48,428 nt of DNA. Source: Polytrichum commune (Eukaryota; Streptophyta; Polytrichopsida; Polytrichales; Polytrichaceae). Every line of letters starts with the position of its first letter. Position 1 is the first letter of the stretch. The notes beneath the pieces are model-generated. The model had not been told where the DNA came from. It saw nothing but the letters and a program-made list of their open reading frames with translations, and ran no database searches. This document shows positions 31,739 through 43,019 of this stretch, in pieces. Location: positions 56,608,001 to 56,656,428 of the forward strand of contig OX485804.1 in NCBI GenBank assembly GCA_950295325.1, written 5' to 3'. The translations under genes and the position numbers were made by a program.

Positions 31739-31905
31739 CATTGTTCACTAAAAATACTCTTCATAGCAACTCTATTCATTAAAGCATAAACACATGGCAT
31801 TATTCACTAAAAGTACTGACATTTGACACTATTCATTGAAAGTACTCGCACTTGGCATTATTCATTGAAAGTACCAACACTTGGTACTATTCACTGACAA
31901 GCATG
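31739..31905. repeat. About 29-bp degenerate tandem array, six copies
   Basis: The phrase (C/T)TATTCA(C/T)T(A/G)AAAGTAC recurs with register at about 31741, 31772, 31801, 31830, 31859 and 31888, giving a steady 29-31 bp period. Typical unit: ATTCATTGAAAGTACxxxCA then CTTGGCATT. Confidence 0.8.
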
Positions 31906-33588
31906 TGATTCCAAAAAAAATTAAATATCTCTCTTCAAACAATGTAGAGCACGCACTGATTTTCTTGAAATCTATGGTAAATCATAAACGAGCATGTATT
32001 CATTAATTCAGTGTCACTCAATAAAAAAATTCAACCCTTGGTAACTTTGAGATTTGGCTAAATAGTGCATGCTTAGGGAATTAGTACCACCCTCACTAAT
32101 TGGGATGATCCATGTACTTTTCCTAAGTTCTCTACACAAGTGTGGGATTAATTAAAAAGGCAATTGAAAATAAGATGTCAAGTGTTGGGATCCATATAGT
32201 CCTATCAATGAGGTTACCATTTGGAGAACTATGGGTTGCTATAGGTTCCACCAAGATTACCATTATGATAAGACAAACAACTATCATGCACATCAAGAAA
32301 CACAATATAACTTACTTGGTAAAGAATGATATACTCGAGAAGATGTTATAGCGACATGTAACTCCAAAAGGTAAACTTTTGCACATCAATAGGACTACTT
32401 GGTATACCTATCGGCCTATCTATCTATCTATCTATCGATCTATCTATGTATCTATGTTGCTACAGTAGTCACGATGATATTTCCCTCAACTCCATGCCTA
32501 ATGCCAAAAGGGAAACGGCCATAACTTAGGTTGTGTGAGCCAGTTTTCATCGTGTCTCCATTCTTGCACATGATCTCAAGTACAGTGGTCTAGTCATCAA
32601 GTTTACTAGGAGGTGAGACAAGAAGGGCGAGAGAAGTGGATTCTTCATGGCTCCGTTGAAGGCCATTGATCTGCCGCAAAACAAGCTTGCGACCCGATGG
32701 TACGGCCCTCTCGACATGAGATCCAAGTATATTCCCTGCGCACTCATTCTTCGTACCTCCTCACTTTATTTGAGCACCATGTTTTTTCTTGTGTGGCGTG
32801 TGGAGTAAGTACATGAGCAGCCGTGCAGTGCAAAGATTCTGCTCAAGGATTCAAAGCGCTAGAGCAGACGATCTGTTCAGTGTTCACTGAATTAGAGAAC
32901 TGATTCTTCCACTGTATTCAATAATAATTGTCAAATCGTTTGAATATGTGTGCTAAGGCAGATGGGTCTTAAATGGTTACTTTTTCCAACTAGCCCACTT
33001 CTCCTAGGATGTGAACCATGCAAATTAGTACAAGATGCTTAGCAAATCCGAATGGTGGTCACAGTCACTTTCTTCATATTTTTTGGAGCTCACATGAATA
33101 TTTTGTTCATCATCAAATTGTTTAATATCATGTTCATTAAGTGATCATAGAGGTTCTACCATTTATATTGACTATTGAACTTAGAATGGTTAGCATGTTT
33201 TGAGCACATAGTCCAATTTTTTTTCAAACACATCTCTTTTGGATATCTGTTCTTGGAACCACACTACCATATACCATTCAAATATAGGTATTCAAAGTAG
33301 AGGCACCCATAACTGATCATTTAAGAGGTTATGCGCCAAGTATGGGGAAGTATAAGGCAATGCAAATTTTTGCCATGAAGGAAGGTATAAATCAAGAGGA
33401 CTGCAAATTTTTGGTAAACTTATTCATTAAAAGGAAAAAATGAGCTCGAACACATTACCAATGTCTAGAGTTTGCCATAACTGCTCATTTTGAGACAAAT
33501 TCTTCCTCACTTTGGCACTCAAAACCGGGGACATTTGTCATGGCACTATCAATTCTCCAGTGATAGCATAACCGAAGTTGGAGACTTA
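31906..33588. other. AT-rich intergenic DNA with one microsatellite
   Basis: Includes a (CTAT)n run at about 32415-32455. No gene seen on either strand. Confidence 0.4.
32415..32455. repeat. (CTAT)n microsatellite
   Basis: About ten CTAT/CGAT/GTAT units, slightly interrupted. Confidence 0.9.
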
Positions 33589-33717
33589 GGGTTAGTTTTA
33601 GTTTCCATGTAGGTTGCTTTGCCCACCATATTCTAGTGGAAATGTAGATTCCATCTAGTGGCATCTACATTTCCACTAGGATCTAGTGGGCAAAGTAGCC
33701 TACATAGAAACTAACCC
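33589..33717. mobile_element. Tourist-like foldback MITE, 129 bp, TTA target duplication
   Basis: The two halves are inverted copies at close to 90% identity: GGGTTAGTTT, ATGTAGGTTGCTTTGCCCA and CTAGTGGAAATGTAGAT on the left pair with the right arm around a loop of about 12 nt. The element begins GGG and ends CCC and is flanked by TTA on both sides (33586-33588, 33718-33720). A 3-bp TTA/TAA duplication with GG...CC termini is the signature of PIF/Harbinger-derived Tourist elements. Confidence 0.75.
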
Positions 33718-33720
33718 TTA

Positions 33721-35128
33721 GAAATTGTGAAACGTGGAACCTTATTTTAACAACCCATGAATTCAAATTACCAAAAACGGTCCCAACCTAAGAAAATTTA
33801 TGACACCCTGTAGATTCCCAATAAAGTCCTAATCAAGAATAGGTGGTTTGACTCCAGCCAATATCAGTCTTTGAATTAGGCACATCTATCTTACCACACA
33901 TGATGCTACTAAAGCAATTTCCTGCCAAAACATTTTTAGAACATTGTGAATATAGTGCGGATCTCACCCTTTTGAGTATAGGAATGAAAAAGGGTTTAAA
34001 ATAGCATGAATGAGCTACATTTTCAAGATTCAACCTTGAGTTGGTGAGGATTGATCCATTATTCTTGGAGATGAGGCCCATTCTTTTCTTGGGAAGAGGT
34101 CCCCCCCAAGTTTTATTAAATCGCATGTTCTGCCTCTCAATTACGAAGAAACAGACTTTGTGAAATTTTGTGAAATTGTGGATTTAACTACTTGAAAATA
34201 AGTATGTTTTTAAACAACATGGTCTTGGTTTAAACCCAAGAGAGACCATCACAGGGGCCATACAATCATGACATCAATTTCTCCTGGAATTTCATTATGC
34301 TTGTCTCAAAAAGGTAGTTAAAAGAAATGCTATTAGAAACATGAAAACATTAATTATTTGTTTTGGCCATGTAGGATACGAAGTGGACTTCTCATTCACG
34401 AAAGAATGACATGGAGTTAGTTCTAAGTGTACACCCAACTTGCACCACAAGTTATTTCTTGGCCAACCACAAGCTTTTTAAAGAATGACAATGGATCACC
34501 AATATGGTCTTCGTGAGGCTAGGGATTGAACCAGTGAGTAAACTAAAGGAGCTCACCTCCCGAGAGGGACGAAGTACCCCTTACGGTGACGCTTGGTCAA
34601 GCATGATCACGGTAAAGAGGAACGGGCTCCCATTCACGTCAGGGTAAAAGAAACCCATACGTTGCTTTTATTTTATAATTAGTCTTCGTGTAAACCACCC
34701 CTTATCTCTTCATTATATACATGTTCATCAGCCATCATGTTTGGGTACTTTTGCGATCTAGTGTACGTCATATTGGTGGTTAGAATTGTCCATAATTCAT
34801 GCATAAATTCAAACATCTTAAACTAGTTAATAAACATTTTTGCTCATATGGATGACTTAATTAAAGAAACTCATATATAGATGTCTTCTATTCAAATGCG
34901 TGCCACACAAATCTAGTCATTGTTATGGCATATAATGATATTTAACTAGGTGTTAAGTAAATCTAGAATTATGCATAACTTTTGGACACAATAAAATTTC
35001 ATAATTATTTTGGAATTACACCTTTGTGATAGAAATGATACACACACATACACACATACACATGTCTTAGATGTGGCTATTAAATGTTTCATGGTCTCCT
35101 AGAAGTTGTTCCATGCCCACTTTTTGAG
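33721..35128. other. AT-rich intergenic DNA
   Basis: No gene seen. CTTGGTTTAAACCCAAG at about 34222 is a near-perfect palindrome. A short minus-strand frame at 33833-34126 has no recognised motif. Confidence 0.35.
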
Positions 35129-35420
35129 AGGTAAGCGCACCTAGTATCATGAACTATGATTAATTATAGATTCTATCATATAGGTACATATCCAAGTTTG
35201 AAATGTACATATCAAAAGAAACTAGTATTGTTACTTATGATTTTCAATTAACAAAGTCAAAAGATACTCACTTGGAATAAATAAAAGCAACAAAGTAAAC
35301 TCTCATGTTCTTCACTTGGATTTGCTAACATGTATATGTAATTTTTATCTTGTCATCAAACAACTACATGTGCGAAATTGCAAAAAATGTCCACTAGGTG
35401 TAGAGTAGGTGCACTCATTC
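35129..35420. mobile_element. Decayed relative of the Stowaway-like element at 37.3 kb
   Basis: Shares with 37347-37618, in order: GTA/GAGxGCACCTA, TATCATGAACT(A/G)TGA, GGTACATAT/TGTACATAT, TTTGAAATGTAC, CTTCACTT, TTTGCTAA-(N)-ATGTA, and AAAA-TGTCCA near the right end. The left end AGGTAAGCGC and right end GCACTCATTC are degraded versions of the inverted ends. Confidence 0.55.
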
Positions 35421-35817
35421 AAGGCTTATCATAGAAAACAAAGAGATCACATGACATCTCACAAACCTTGATTAATATATCTCATTGTGTGGAAGGAGCC
35501 CACACAACATGATGCCAATGAAATCATTTTTGGTTGCCAAAGGCTACTCTAAATATCCAAGTTGGTGTGGTATTAAAATAGATGGGCCATGTTATTTAGA
35601 GTGCTAAGGTTCATGACATGTCATGTAGCACCAACTTGTGTCATATACACCCTCTCTAGTTGCAACCTACATAACATCACTAAGAAGATTGATTCAATTT
35701 CATTGGGGCCAGGGAACATCCAGGTTATACCCTAATCTCTATAATGTATTGAAATGTTAACTTTGTTATTATTCCATAATGCCACATGCTACACTAATTC
35801 TCTATTCTCACGCATCC
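35421..35817. other. AT-rich intergenic DNA
   Basis: Nothing supportable seen. Confidence 0.4.
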
Positions 35818-36064
35818 ATGTTAACCCTTAAAGGACATATGCTTTCCCGATACCACACCCAAAATATATTTTAAATATCATTTTAAGCATGATTAACCAA
35901 TTAATTTACATAGGCTCTATTCTAAAGAAGTATAGATCTTGCTAAGGTGCTCGATTTGGCATTCTAAAAACCCCATTTGGTGCAATGGAGTAGAAGTTTT
36001 GAACAAGATTCTCCCAAAATAATACCAAGCCCGTGGGGCAGCATTGTCCTTTAAGGGTTAACAT
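35818..36064. mobile_element. Element with perfect 20-bp terminal inverted repeats, 247 bp
   Basis: ATGTTAACCCTTAAAGGACA at 35818-35837 is the exact reverse complement of 36045-36064, with weaker pairing for a further 15-20 bp. No coding capacity. Superfamily unclear because the ends are themselves partly palindromic and no unambiguous target duplication is visible. Confidence 0.65.
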
Positions 36065-37346
36065 TGCAAACCTCCTTAATATCATGTGCACTTTGGTTGC
36101 CACATGCATGATCTATGGGAAGTTGGAGTGTATATTTGTGAATATATGAGCCAATTTCTTTACCCATCTTATATTCAGGGTTGAGTAATGTTATGCATTG
36201 CATTCTATAGGGTGTGCCACATTATGTCCATTTAAGCCCACAACCATTACCAAATGTAGATTCTATCATTCACTGTATGTTCATGAGCAAGGCACGTGAG
36301 CCTCCTGTGAACATTCTTCTTAAGAGAACACAATGTGTACTTGAGTCATGGTATATACATCAATTGTCTTGAATGAACACCAATAATAAAACATGTGTCA
36401 TGTTAAGATTGGACCATGTGCTCACAATATGGAAACCTTCCATGTTCAATACTTGATACACTAGAATAACTTAAGTGGTAATTCATAGTCATGAAAGACA
36501 ATCAACACGTACTTTCACATCATATAACATTTGCATCTGAACTTCAATATTTGAAAAGTGAAAGGATATTCTTCATGGTTCGTAACTGAATAAGACAATT
36601 CCCAATCAAATCCAACAGCCAGAGTTTGTTGGTGGAGTTGGAAGTGTACACAAAGGGCCACGTACCTTACAGATAAGAATCTTGGGTGACATAGGTTGTG
36701 CAACAAAATTCGCACATGGCAAGCATCATGTAGGGCTGGATCATCCAAACCAAGTCCAAATGAGGTCCGAATTTAGGATCACAAGAAGCCGAATCAAAGG
36801 TCAGGCATGTGGGAGTAGATTGAGTTGATTACCCACCACCGACAGATAGCGAGTTTACACTACTAATAATAACTGTGGGCGAAAATTGTTGGGTCATCCT
36901 CTTGTACAGTGGAGTCATGTTCACATGTATACAATGAAGAGAATGTTGGGAGTCATGTTCACATGGAGTCCCAAGTCCCACTCATGTTAGCAAGTCCCAA
37001 CATGGAAGCAAAGTCTCAACTTTTGAGCCTCAAGAAACCATAAAAATATGGTTAATTATCATTTAAGTCGGATCTTGATTATCATATGCAAAATTATTCG
37101 TGGGGCTTGTGTTGAGAGTTGGGTCTAGCTTTTTGCTCGATCCGGCTCTCAACACAAGTCCCAAACCTCACCTCCAAAAAGCGTTGTCATGTAGGCATTC
37201 ATGTCATACTTGGGACTTAGAACTTGAAACCTGTGTGAAGTGGTGAGTTCCAACTTCCATGCTCCCAACTGCTAAGATTGCACGGATGGACCTCAAGTGA
37301 CTTGGGACTTTGGACTTGGGACGCATATGAACCAACCCTTATACTA
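36065..37346. other. AT-rich intergenic DNA
   Basis: No gene supported. Near 36900-37330 words such as AAGTCCCAA, GGGACTT and CTCAACACAAGTCCC recur on both strands, giving local inverted similarity (for example GAGAGTTGGGTC with GATCCGGCTCTCAACAC near 37115-37150). Confidence 0.3.
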
Positions 37347-37618
37347 AGGTGAGTGCACCTATCATGAACTGTGACTTATAATGAATTTTATTATATATGT
37401 ACATATTCAATTTTGAAATGTACTTATTTGAAGAAAAAAATCATTATATGTCATTGATGACCTTCACTTCAAAAAAGCAATATATTCATCTTGATTCCAA
37501 AAATAACAAGCTCAATTTCCATGCTTCTTGTTTGGGTTTGCTAATGTACTCATATAATTATGATTTTGTCCATATGTGGGAATCCAAAAAGTGTCCATAA
37601 TAGATGCCGCACTCACCT
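37347..37618. mobile_element. Stowaway-like MITE, 272 bp, TA target duplication
   Basis: Inverted ends AGGTGAGTGC (37347-37356) and GCACTCACCT (37609-37618), with imperfect pairing inside, flanked by TA at 37345-37346 and 37619-37620. TA duplication with short inverted ends fits Tc1/mariner-derived MITEs, though the end sequence is not the classical Stowaway consensus. A 67-codon frame inside is not credible as a gene. Confidence 0.65.
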
Positions 37619-37927
37619 TAATGCCCTGTTCAACATTTGATTGAGTTATGGCTTGCAGCACACATGAGCGTGCACATGCAGTGTAATTTGGTTCGAAAGA
37701 CAATATTCCTAAAATACACCACCATTGTCCGGGAAATCACAAAATGCACAGTGATCTACACCCCTCCGCCTGAGTGAATGACTTGAACATGATGGGCTTG
37801 GGTCCAATAGGAAGCATGGAACTGCTACTTGAAAAGTTGAAATGCATGCACAATTTGCATGCTATAAGATTATTATTGGGGAGGGGGGGGGGCGCACGAT
37901 GATATTATATTATATTATATTCTCATG

Positions 37928-38559
37928 AATATATAGAGCCTAACACAGCCAAGGAGATAATCCGCAAGAATATAGGTTTTCTGATTTATTTACTTTGTTC
38001 TATGGACAGGTGGGCCTCTTAAAAAAACTCAAAACACTTAGTTTTAGTCGGACCAGAAGAGCCCTCCCCGCTAAGCGCAATGATCTAGTGGAGGACATGA
38101 ACATTCACAGCACCTGAAATTCGTAAACAACTCCAGATGAGGCAGTTGCCTGCAAGAGCTTCGAGTCTTTAAATTTGTAGGCGCTACAGTTTCTATAAGC
38201 AGGATGCCTCCTCGAATTCAGCAGGCTTGAGCAAAATTAATTGTGATGATTTCAATAAATTTCCAGGGTTCATTGAGTTCCATAGGGATCAGTGAGCCGG
38301 AGGCTGGTGGATTAGGTTATCTTATGCACAGTGCACCCGGGTTTATAACTTAACCTATGAATGATCATGTAGTTTCGGTCGGAGACAACTTATAATAACA
38401 TCACAAGTGTTTGCAATTCCCTTGGGAAGTGTGCAGGCACTCACTCGGAGGCTGCTTGCATTTGGGAAAGGGAGCACTAATTCGGAGACTATGAAGCTAG
38501 GATTCGGCAACAACATATGAACTAGGTTGACTCGCATATATAGAGCCTAACACAGCCAA
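37928..38559. repeat. 24-bp direct repeat at the ends of a 0.6-kb segment
   Basis: The phrase ATATATAGAGCCTAACACAG followed by CCAA occurs at about 37929-37952 and again at 38536-38559, followed in both by AGAGA(A/T)xAT. Nothing between them is recognisable as a gene. Confidence 0.6.
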
Positions 38560-38570
38560 AAGAGAAGATC

Positions 38571-38800
38571 ATGCAAGGGAGGGAGGGTGTGCTTGCTGTG
38601 GGCCCTGCAGGCAGCTTGGGGTCAATCTGCGGACAATGCTTTGTTCTCGATCCCCTCACAGCTGGAAGAGCTGTGATCGGTTATACTGCTCTTATCACTA
38701 AAACAAAAGCAAAAACAAAAACAAAAATAAAGAATTTTAATCCCCTAGGTTCCGCCGGGGGCTGTGCCCCTGGCCTGCCGGGATCTCTCATCAAATGAAG
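38571..38800 (+). mobile_element. Probable retroposon 3' end with (CAAAAA)n tail
   Basis: A GC-richer stretch with an open frame GPAGSLGSICGQCFVLDPLT and on to ALITKTKAKTKTK runs into AAAACAAAAGC(AAAAAC)n at about 38699-38730. A reading frame that runs into a short A-rich repeat resembles RTE-type LINE or SINE tails. A GC-rich near-palindrome GCCGGGGGCTGTGCCCCTGG follows at about 38755. Family not established. Confidence 0.3.
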
Positions 38801-38845
38801 AGGGAAGTACTGGAACTAGAGGAACGCAAGGCTCAGGAAGAGAAT

Positions 38846-39392
38846 TTATAAGCACATTTGGGGATTACGAGTAGCAGTGATTTAACACCAGCAGATGAGT
38901 GGCCTTGGAGTGGAGTTGATTAATTACTTCCACCATCTCTCAGTCACGCATTGGCTGTACACTTCACCCCAAAATCATGAAGATTAGTCATCAGCACATC
39001 TGGGGATCATCCCAAGTAGCGGTAATTCAACATCAGCTGAGTGGCCTTCAAGTTGATTAATTACCATCATGTCTCAATTACGCATTGGCTGTGAGTTTCA
39101 CCCCGAAATTGTGAAGAAAGTTTATAAGCACGTTTGGGGTTTAGAAGTAGCAGGGATTCAACATCAGCAGATCAGTGGCCTTCGAGTTAATTACTGACCA
39201 CCACATCGCAGTAACGGATTGGCGGTGAGTTTCACCCAAAAATCGTGAAGATAGTTTCTAAGCACATTTGGGGATTTGTAGCAGTGTTTTAACATTAGCT
39301 GATCAGTGGCCTCGGAGTTCGGTAATTAATTACCCCCAATATGTCACAGTTACGGATTGGCTGTGATGAGTTTCACCCGAAAATCATGATGG
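38846..39392. repeat. Satellite-like tandem array, four units of about 134 bp
   Basis: AGCACAT(T/C)TGGGGAT anchors at 38851, 38993, 39127 and 39261. Each unit continues with AGTAGC(A/G)GT, TTAACA-CAGC, GAGTGGCCTT, GTTGATTAATTAC, CA(G/A)T(C/T)ACGCATTGGCTGT and GAGTTTCACCCCxAAAATC. Spacings are 142, 134 and 134, with high similarity between adjacent units. No coding frame is conserved. Confidence 0.9.
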
Positions 39393-39905
39393 GCGCTCTG
39401 CAGTACTATCGGGAGCATGACTGAGAGGGAATTCTGATCGGTGGGTCCCACAGAACTTTTTCTCGAATGGCGACAAATTAAAGCATTTCTGATGAAAGGT
39501 GGAGGTGCCTAATAACCTTGCATATGTTCTTGAGCGGTGTGCCCGGCAGGATACGTGGGAAGCACTGGTCATGCTGCCGCGTGGGAGCTTGAAACTTGGC
39601 AAGAAACAACACTGGGGAGGCCCCACAAGCACACGACCCTTCGCAAAAAGACAAAGTACCCTCCATGTACAGTATCTACGCACCACGAGCTTGTTCCGAA
39701 GCATCATCAATTCATCGGTGGTAAGAACTGAAATCTGGCATCAGAACCTCAGAAAAACACCAAAGTCTTGATTTCAAACCTGATGGTGCTTGATGAGCCT
39801 TCGAGGAACTACACTGATTATCCCCGCGTGTTACTATTCGGAGGTACGCAGTGCAATAACGTTTTCAATCAGGACTTCAATCTTTATTAACGAAAGGTCA
39901 ATAGG
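39393..39905. other. Non-coding DNA
   Basis: Slightly GC-richer. Overlapping short frames on both strands (39384-39771) look like mutual shadows with no recognised motif; not called. Confidence 0.35.
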
Positions 39906-40010
39906 TTGTTCGGACATTATAGAACATAAATGACTTTGCTTGGTATAATATTACATTGTCGTTAAATAGTTATAGCACTTCGTAACTCCATGTAGTAACA
40001 CGTAGTAATT
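39906..40010. mobile_element. Partial copy of the 28.7-kb MITE
   Basis: CGGACATTATAGAACAT, then TTA-AATAGT, ATAGCACT-GTAA-TCCA and TAGTAACAC/TAGTAATT parallel positions about 28777-28875 of the intact element. The left arm is missing. Confidence 0.6.
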
Positions 40011-41994
40011 GAGAGAATCATTGTAGGTTCCCCTCCCTCTCATGGAATTGCCACACCCAAGTGAACCTTCCAAGTTTGGTGGGCCAACCAAGGTAGAAAG
40101 AATTTGGGCTCTCATGGTGAAGCCGCTAATTTGTCTTTGTCTCAAGGGTGGTTCCAGCCGTTTTGGATTGATTTTCAAAGTCAAGCCTACCAGAAGTTCT
40201 TGAACTTGTAGTATTTTGAAAGTCGGACGCCTACAAATTCAAAGTTCAGGCTTGAGCTTGAAAACCGATTCCAAAGGAAAAAGGAGGATGTAAACTCTTT
40301 CACCTTGGCCCACGACCCAAACTTGCAAGCTTGAGCTCAAGCCTTCATCAATATCAGCCTGGTTTCTGTTTATTTTTAGACAGAAGGCCAATAGCCAATG
40401 CCGAACAAATAGCCAAAGAGCTGGTAACTAGGTTTCTAACTTTGTGTGTAACTCCGAAAGTGCTTGATTATTACTGAAAATTTGTCGTCCCGGAAGTTAG
40501 TTGAATTAGGAACCCAAAGGAGTATGGTGGTCATTGGTGATCATTTGGAAGTTTGCACTTGTCCGAGCCTTTCTAAATAGAAGACCGGAATCTAGCGTCT
40601 CGGCCCAAAAGGAGAGTGCAAGCGTGGGCTACCCCTGAAACAGTAACCTGCAGGATCATGCATATGATGCATGGACCAATTATCAGAGCACAGGACACAA
40701 ATTTAGGATGCAGAGACACCTTATATATAATTCCCACCCTCACTCACCATCCAATCCGCTGGCCGTCATATTGCATTCTGGATTCCCAACAGATACTCGG
40801 CGGGTGACCCTACATAACATACCCTAACCCTACTCATACTAGGTCTACCGCTTGAGCGCTACTCATGCATGAGATTATCAGGATAAGCAGGTGTAGGCAG
40901 CAGCCCGCAGTGCAGTACTGCGCCTGGAGTGTGGGGAGCACGATCTTGGCAGTTCCAACATCAAAGAGGCCATGTCCACCGTTGCATTCCCGCCGGCTCC
41001 ACCAATATTATATTTCTTCGTGTTGATTCATCTAGCCGCACTAGTACTACTCTAGCTTAGTGCGTATACATATCCGTGTGCACTCTATACGCCCATGCAC
41101 TACGGCGGAGTACTCCAAGCTCTACATCACGGCACACATCCACATGCTATCTATGTTGTTGCTCTATCTGCTGCTCTTAGTAGCTGCTAGGCCTCGATCT
41201 CTAAACTATCTGCATGTGCCGCGGCGAAGAGATCCACAAGACGGATCGGACTGCTGCTGCTGCTGCTAGAAGGGCAAGGCTAGGGTACCAGGCCGGGGCT
41301 AAAGCTGGCAATTTTGGTGACGCCGCAGCTTGGGGCTGCCTGCAAATTACACACCAGGATTGGTGTCGGTGGACATATAGATCGATGTACAGGAGGAGGA
41401 AGCACGTTGCTTACTAATACTGAGCTCAACCAGCTCATGTGGAGATTCATACCTCATTGCTCATCCAAGAAGAGAAGACGGATTGGATTATCAAAACCTC
41501 GTTGCAATTTGCCATCCATGGACGGACTCGGGCATGGCATCATTCATGGATTATCAAGTTTTATCCATGAATTGGTCGGCTGTGATTGATAACGTACCGG
41601 TTTGACAAGCCGTCATCCACTCCCCTCTCATTGCTTATCTAGTTCATAAGGAATGCTAGGGCTTTCAGGTGTGTGAATGTTGATTCGCATGTAGAGCCCC
41701 AAAGCTACTATTAAAGCCAAATCAACACCTAAACCATAGCCAAAGAGCTTGAGTTAGATTGTTGATATTAATTTAGTATGAGTATGCAATAGATTTATAG
41801 GAGCATATTTATAATGCAACCTCAACCCAAGGGGTGCACCCTTCTTTGCAAATGGGAATCACATGCATTCATACATAAGGTCCTCTAAAACCCTCTATTC
41901 ATAATTTTCGTGTGGTGGAATTTTTTTTTTAAGAAATGCATGCACTTTAACTATGTGGGAGAAATAAGCCCAAAATATGTACACATGAAAACAA
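40011..41994. other. Intergenic DNA with a TATA-like motif and CTG run
   Basis: CTTATATATAATTCCC at about 40718 is a good plant TATA-box match, followed by CACCCTCACTCACCATCC and about 800 bp of GC-richer sequence, including (CTG)5 near 41251. No ORF, splice structure or known miRNA is recognised, so a non-coding transcript is only a possibility. Confidence 0.3.
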
Positions 41995-42150
41995 AGTCAA
42001 TGAAATAAAGTTCGTAGGAGAAGTAAGTGGTAACTGTGCAAGGGGGAAAAATAACCTCATTCATGTGATTTTGAAGTCAATGAAATAAAGTCCATAGGAT
42101 AAGTAAGTGGTAATTGTGGAAGGGGGAAAATAACACCATTCATGGGACAT
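41995..42150. repeat. 80-bp tandem duplication
   Basis: AGTCAATGAAATAAAGT starts at 41995 and 42075. The units share TAGGA(G/T)AAGTAAGTGGTAA, TGTG(C/G)AAGGGGGAAAA and CATTCATG. Confidence 0.9.
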
Positions 42151-43019
42151 ATAATGTATGAATTCTAATTTCCACTTTTAAAGTTGTCAAAGACTCTTTT
42201 GTCATTTGGACGAAATTTATAGGCATATGCATCCAAGCTATACATCATATAAGCCAACGCAATGACAATGTTTAAGTCTATTGTAGTTAGGTTTTCGCTA
42301 TCACTTAAAAACAACGACCCAAGGAACTAAGTCTCAAGGAGGACTGAGCTAGTGTCTATAAGGGTTAATGTCACATTGGATTAAGGTTCTTAATAAAATT
42401 TTATGATAATTCTCATTCTTTACTCTTTTTGATATTAAATTATCCCATTTTTTCAAGGGTTCATTTGTGATGTTTCCGTAGCGAGTGATTTCTGTCCTAT
42501 CTCAAGGTAGGTTCTATCACTTTGCGGTTTTGACTTAATTCAATCATGAAGCTCAAGAGCTTTGGCAAGTAATCAGTAGCTCATAATCAGGACAATGCAT
42601 CCGGGGTCTCGTCTTTTTAGTATCCACCTTTGTCTTTATTTGTAATGAATTACGCTTGCAATAATCTCAAATTAAATGCATTTAATTTACTTACAACCAT
42701 CGGGCAAGTCTTCAAAAACTATAACCTCTACCTACGTCTCCCTACCAACATGGCAACTCATCTCAAGGATCATCCACATTGTTAATATGTCAACATTATA
42801 TGATAATCAAGTTATATCCTTTTATTAGTTTGTATACAGTCTAAAGGATTTGCATGGAATTTAGTCTTATCTCACAAGGTAAAGTCTCCTTCTCCTTATC
42901 ATATTGTCTATGCAGTTCATTGTTCACGTTAGCCCTCACTAGGCTTCACCATCTCTGCATGCCTACTCCACTTTAATGGCTGGTGATATGTGGCTAACTA
43001 ACCCAGGCTTTATCCTCTC
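42151..43019. other. AT-rich intergenic DNA
   Basis: Nothing supportable seen. Confidence 0.4.

Noticed and set aside
31739-31905. CRISPR-like array
   Set aside because: Repeats of 29 bp are degenerate and contiguous with no unique spacers, and the genome is eukaryotic.
40616-41589. Possible protein gene behind the TATA-like motif at 40718
   Set aside because: Only short overlapping frames with repeats such as (CTG)5; no splice-consistent model or domain.
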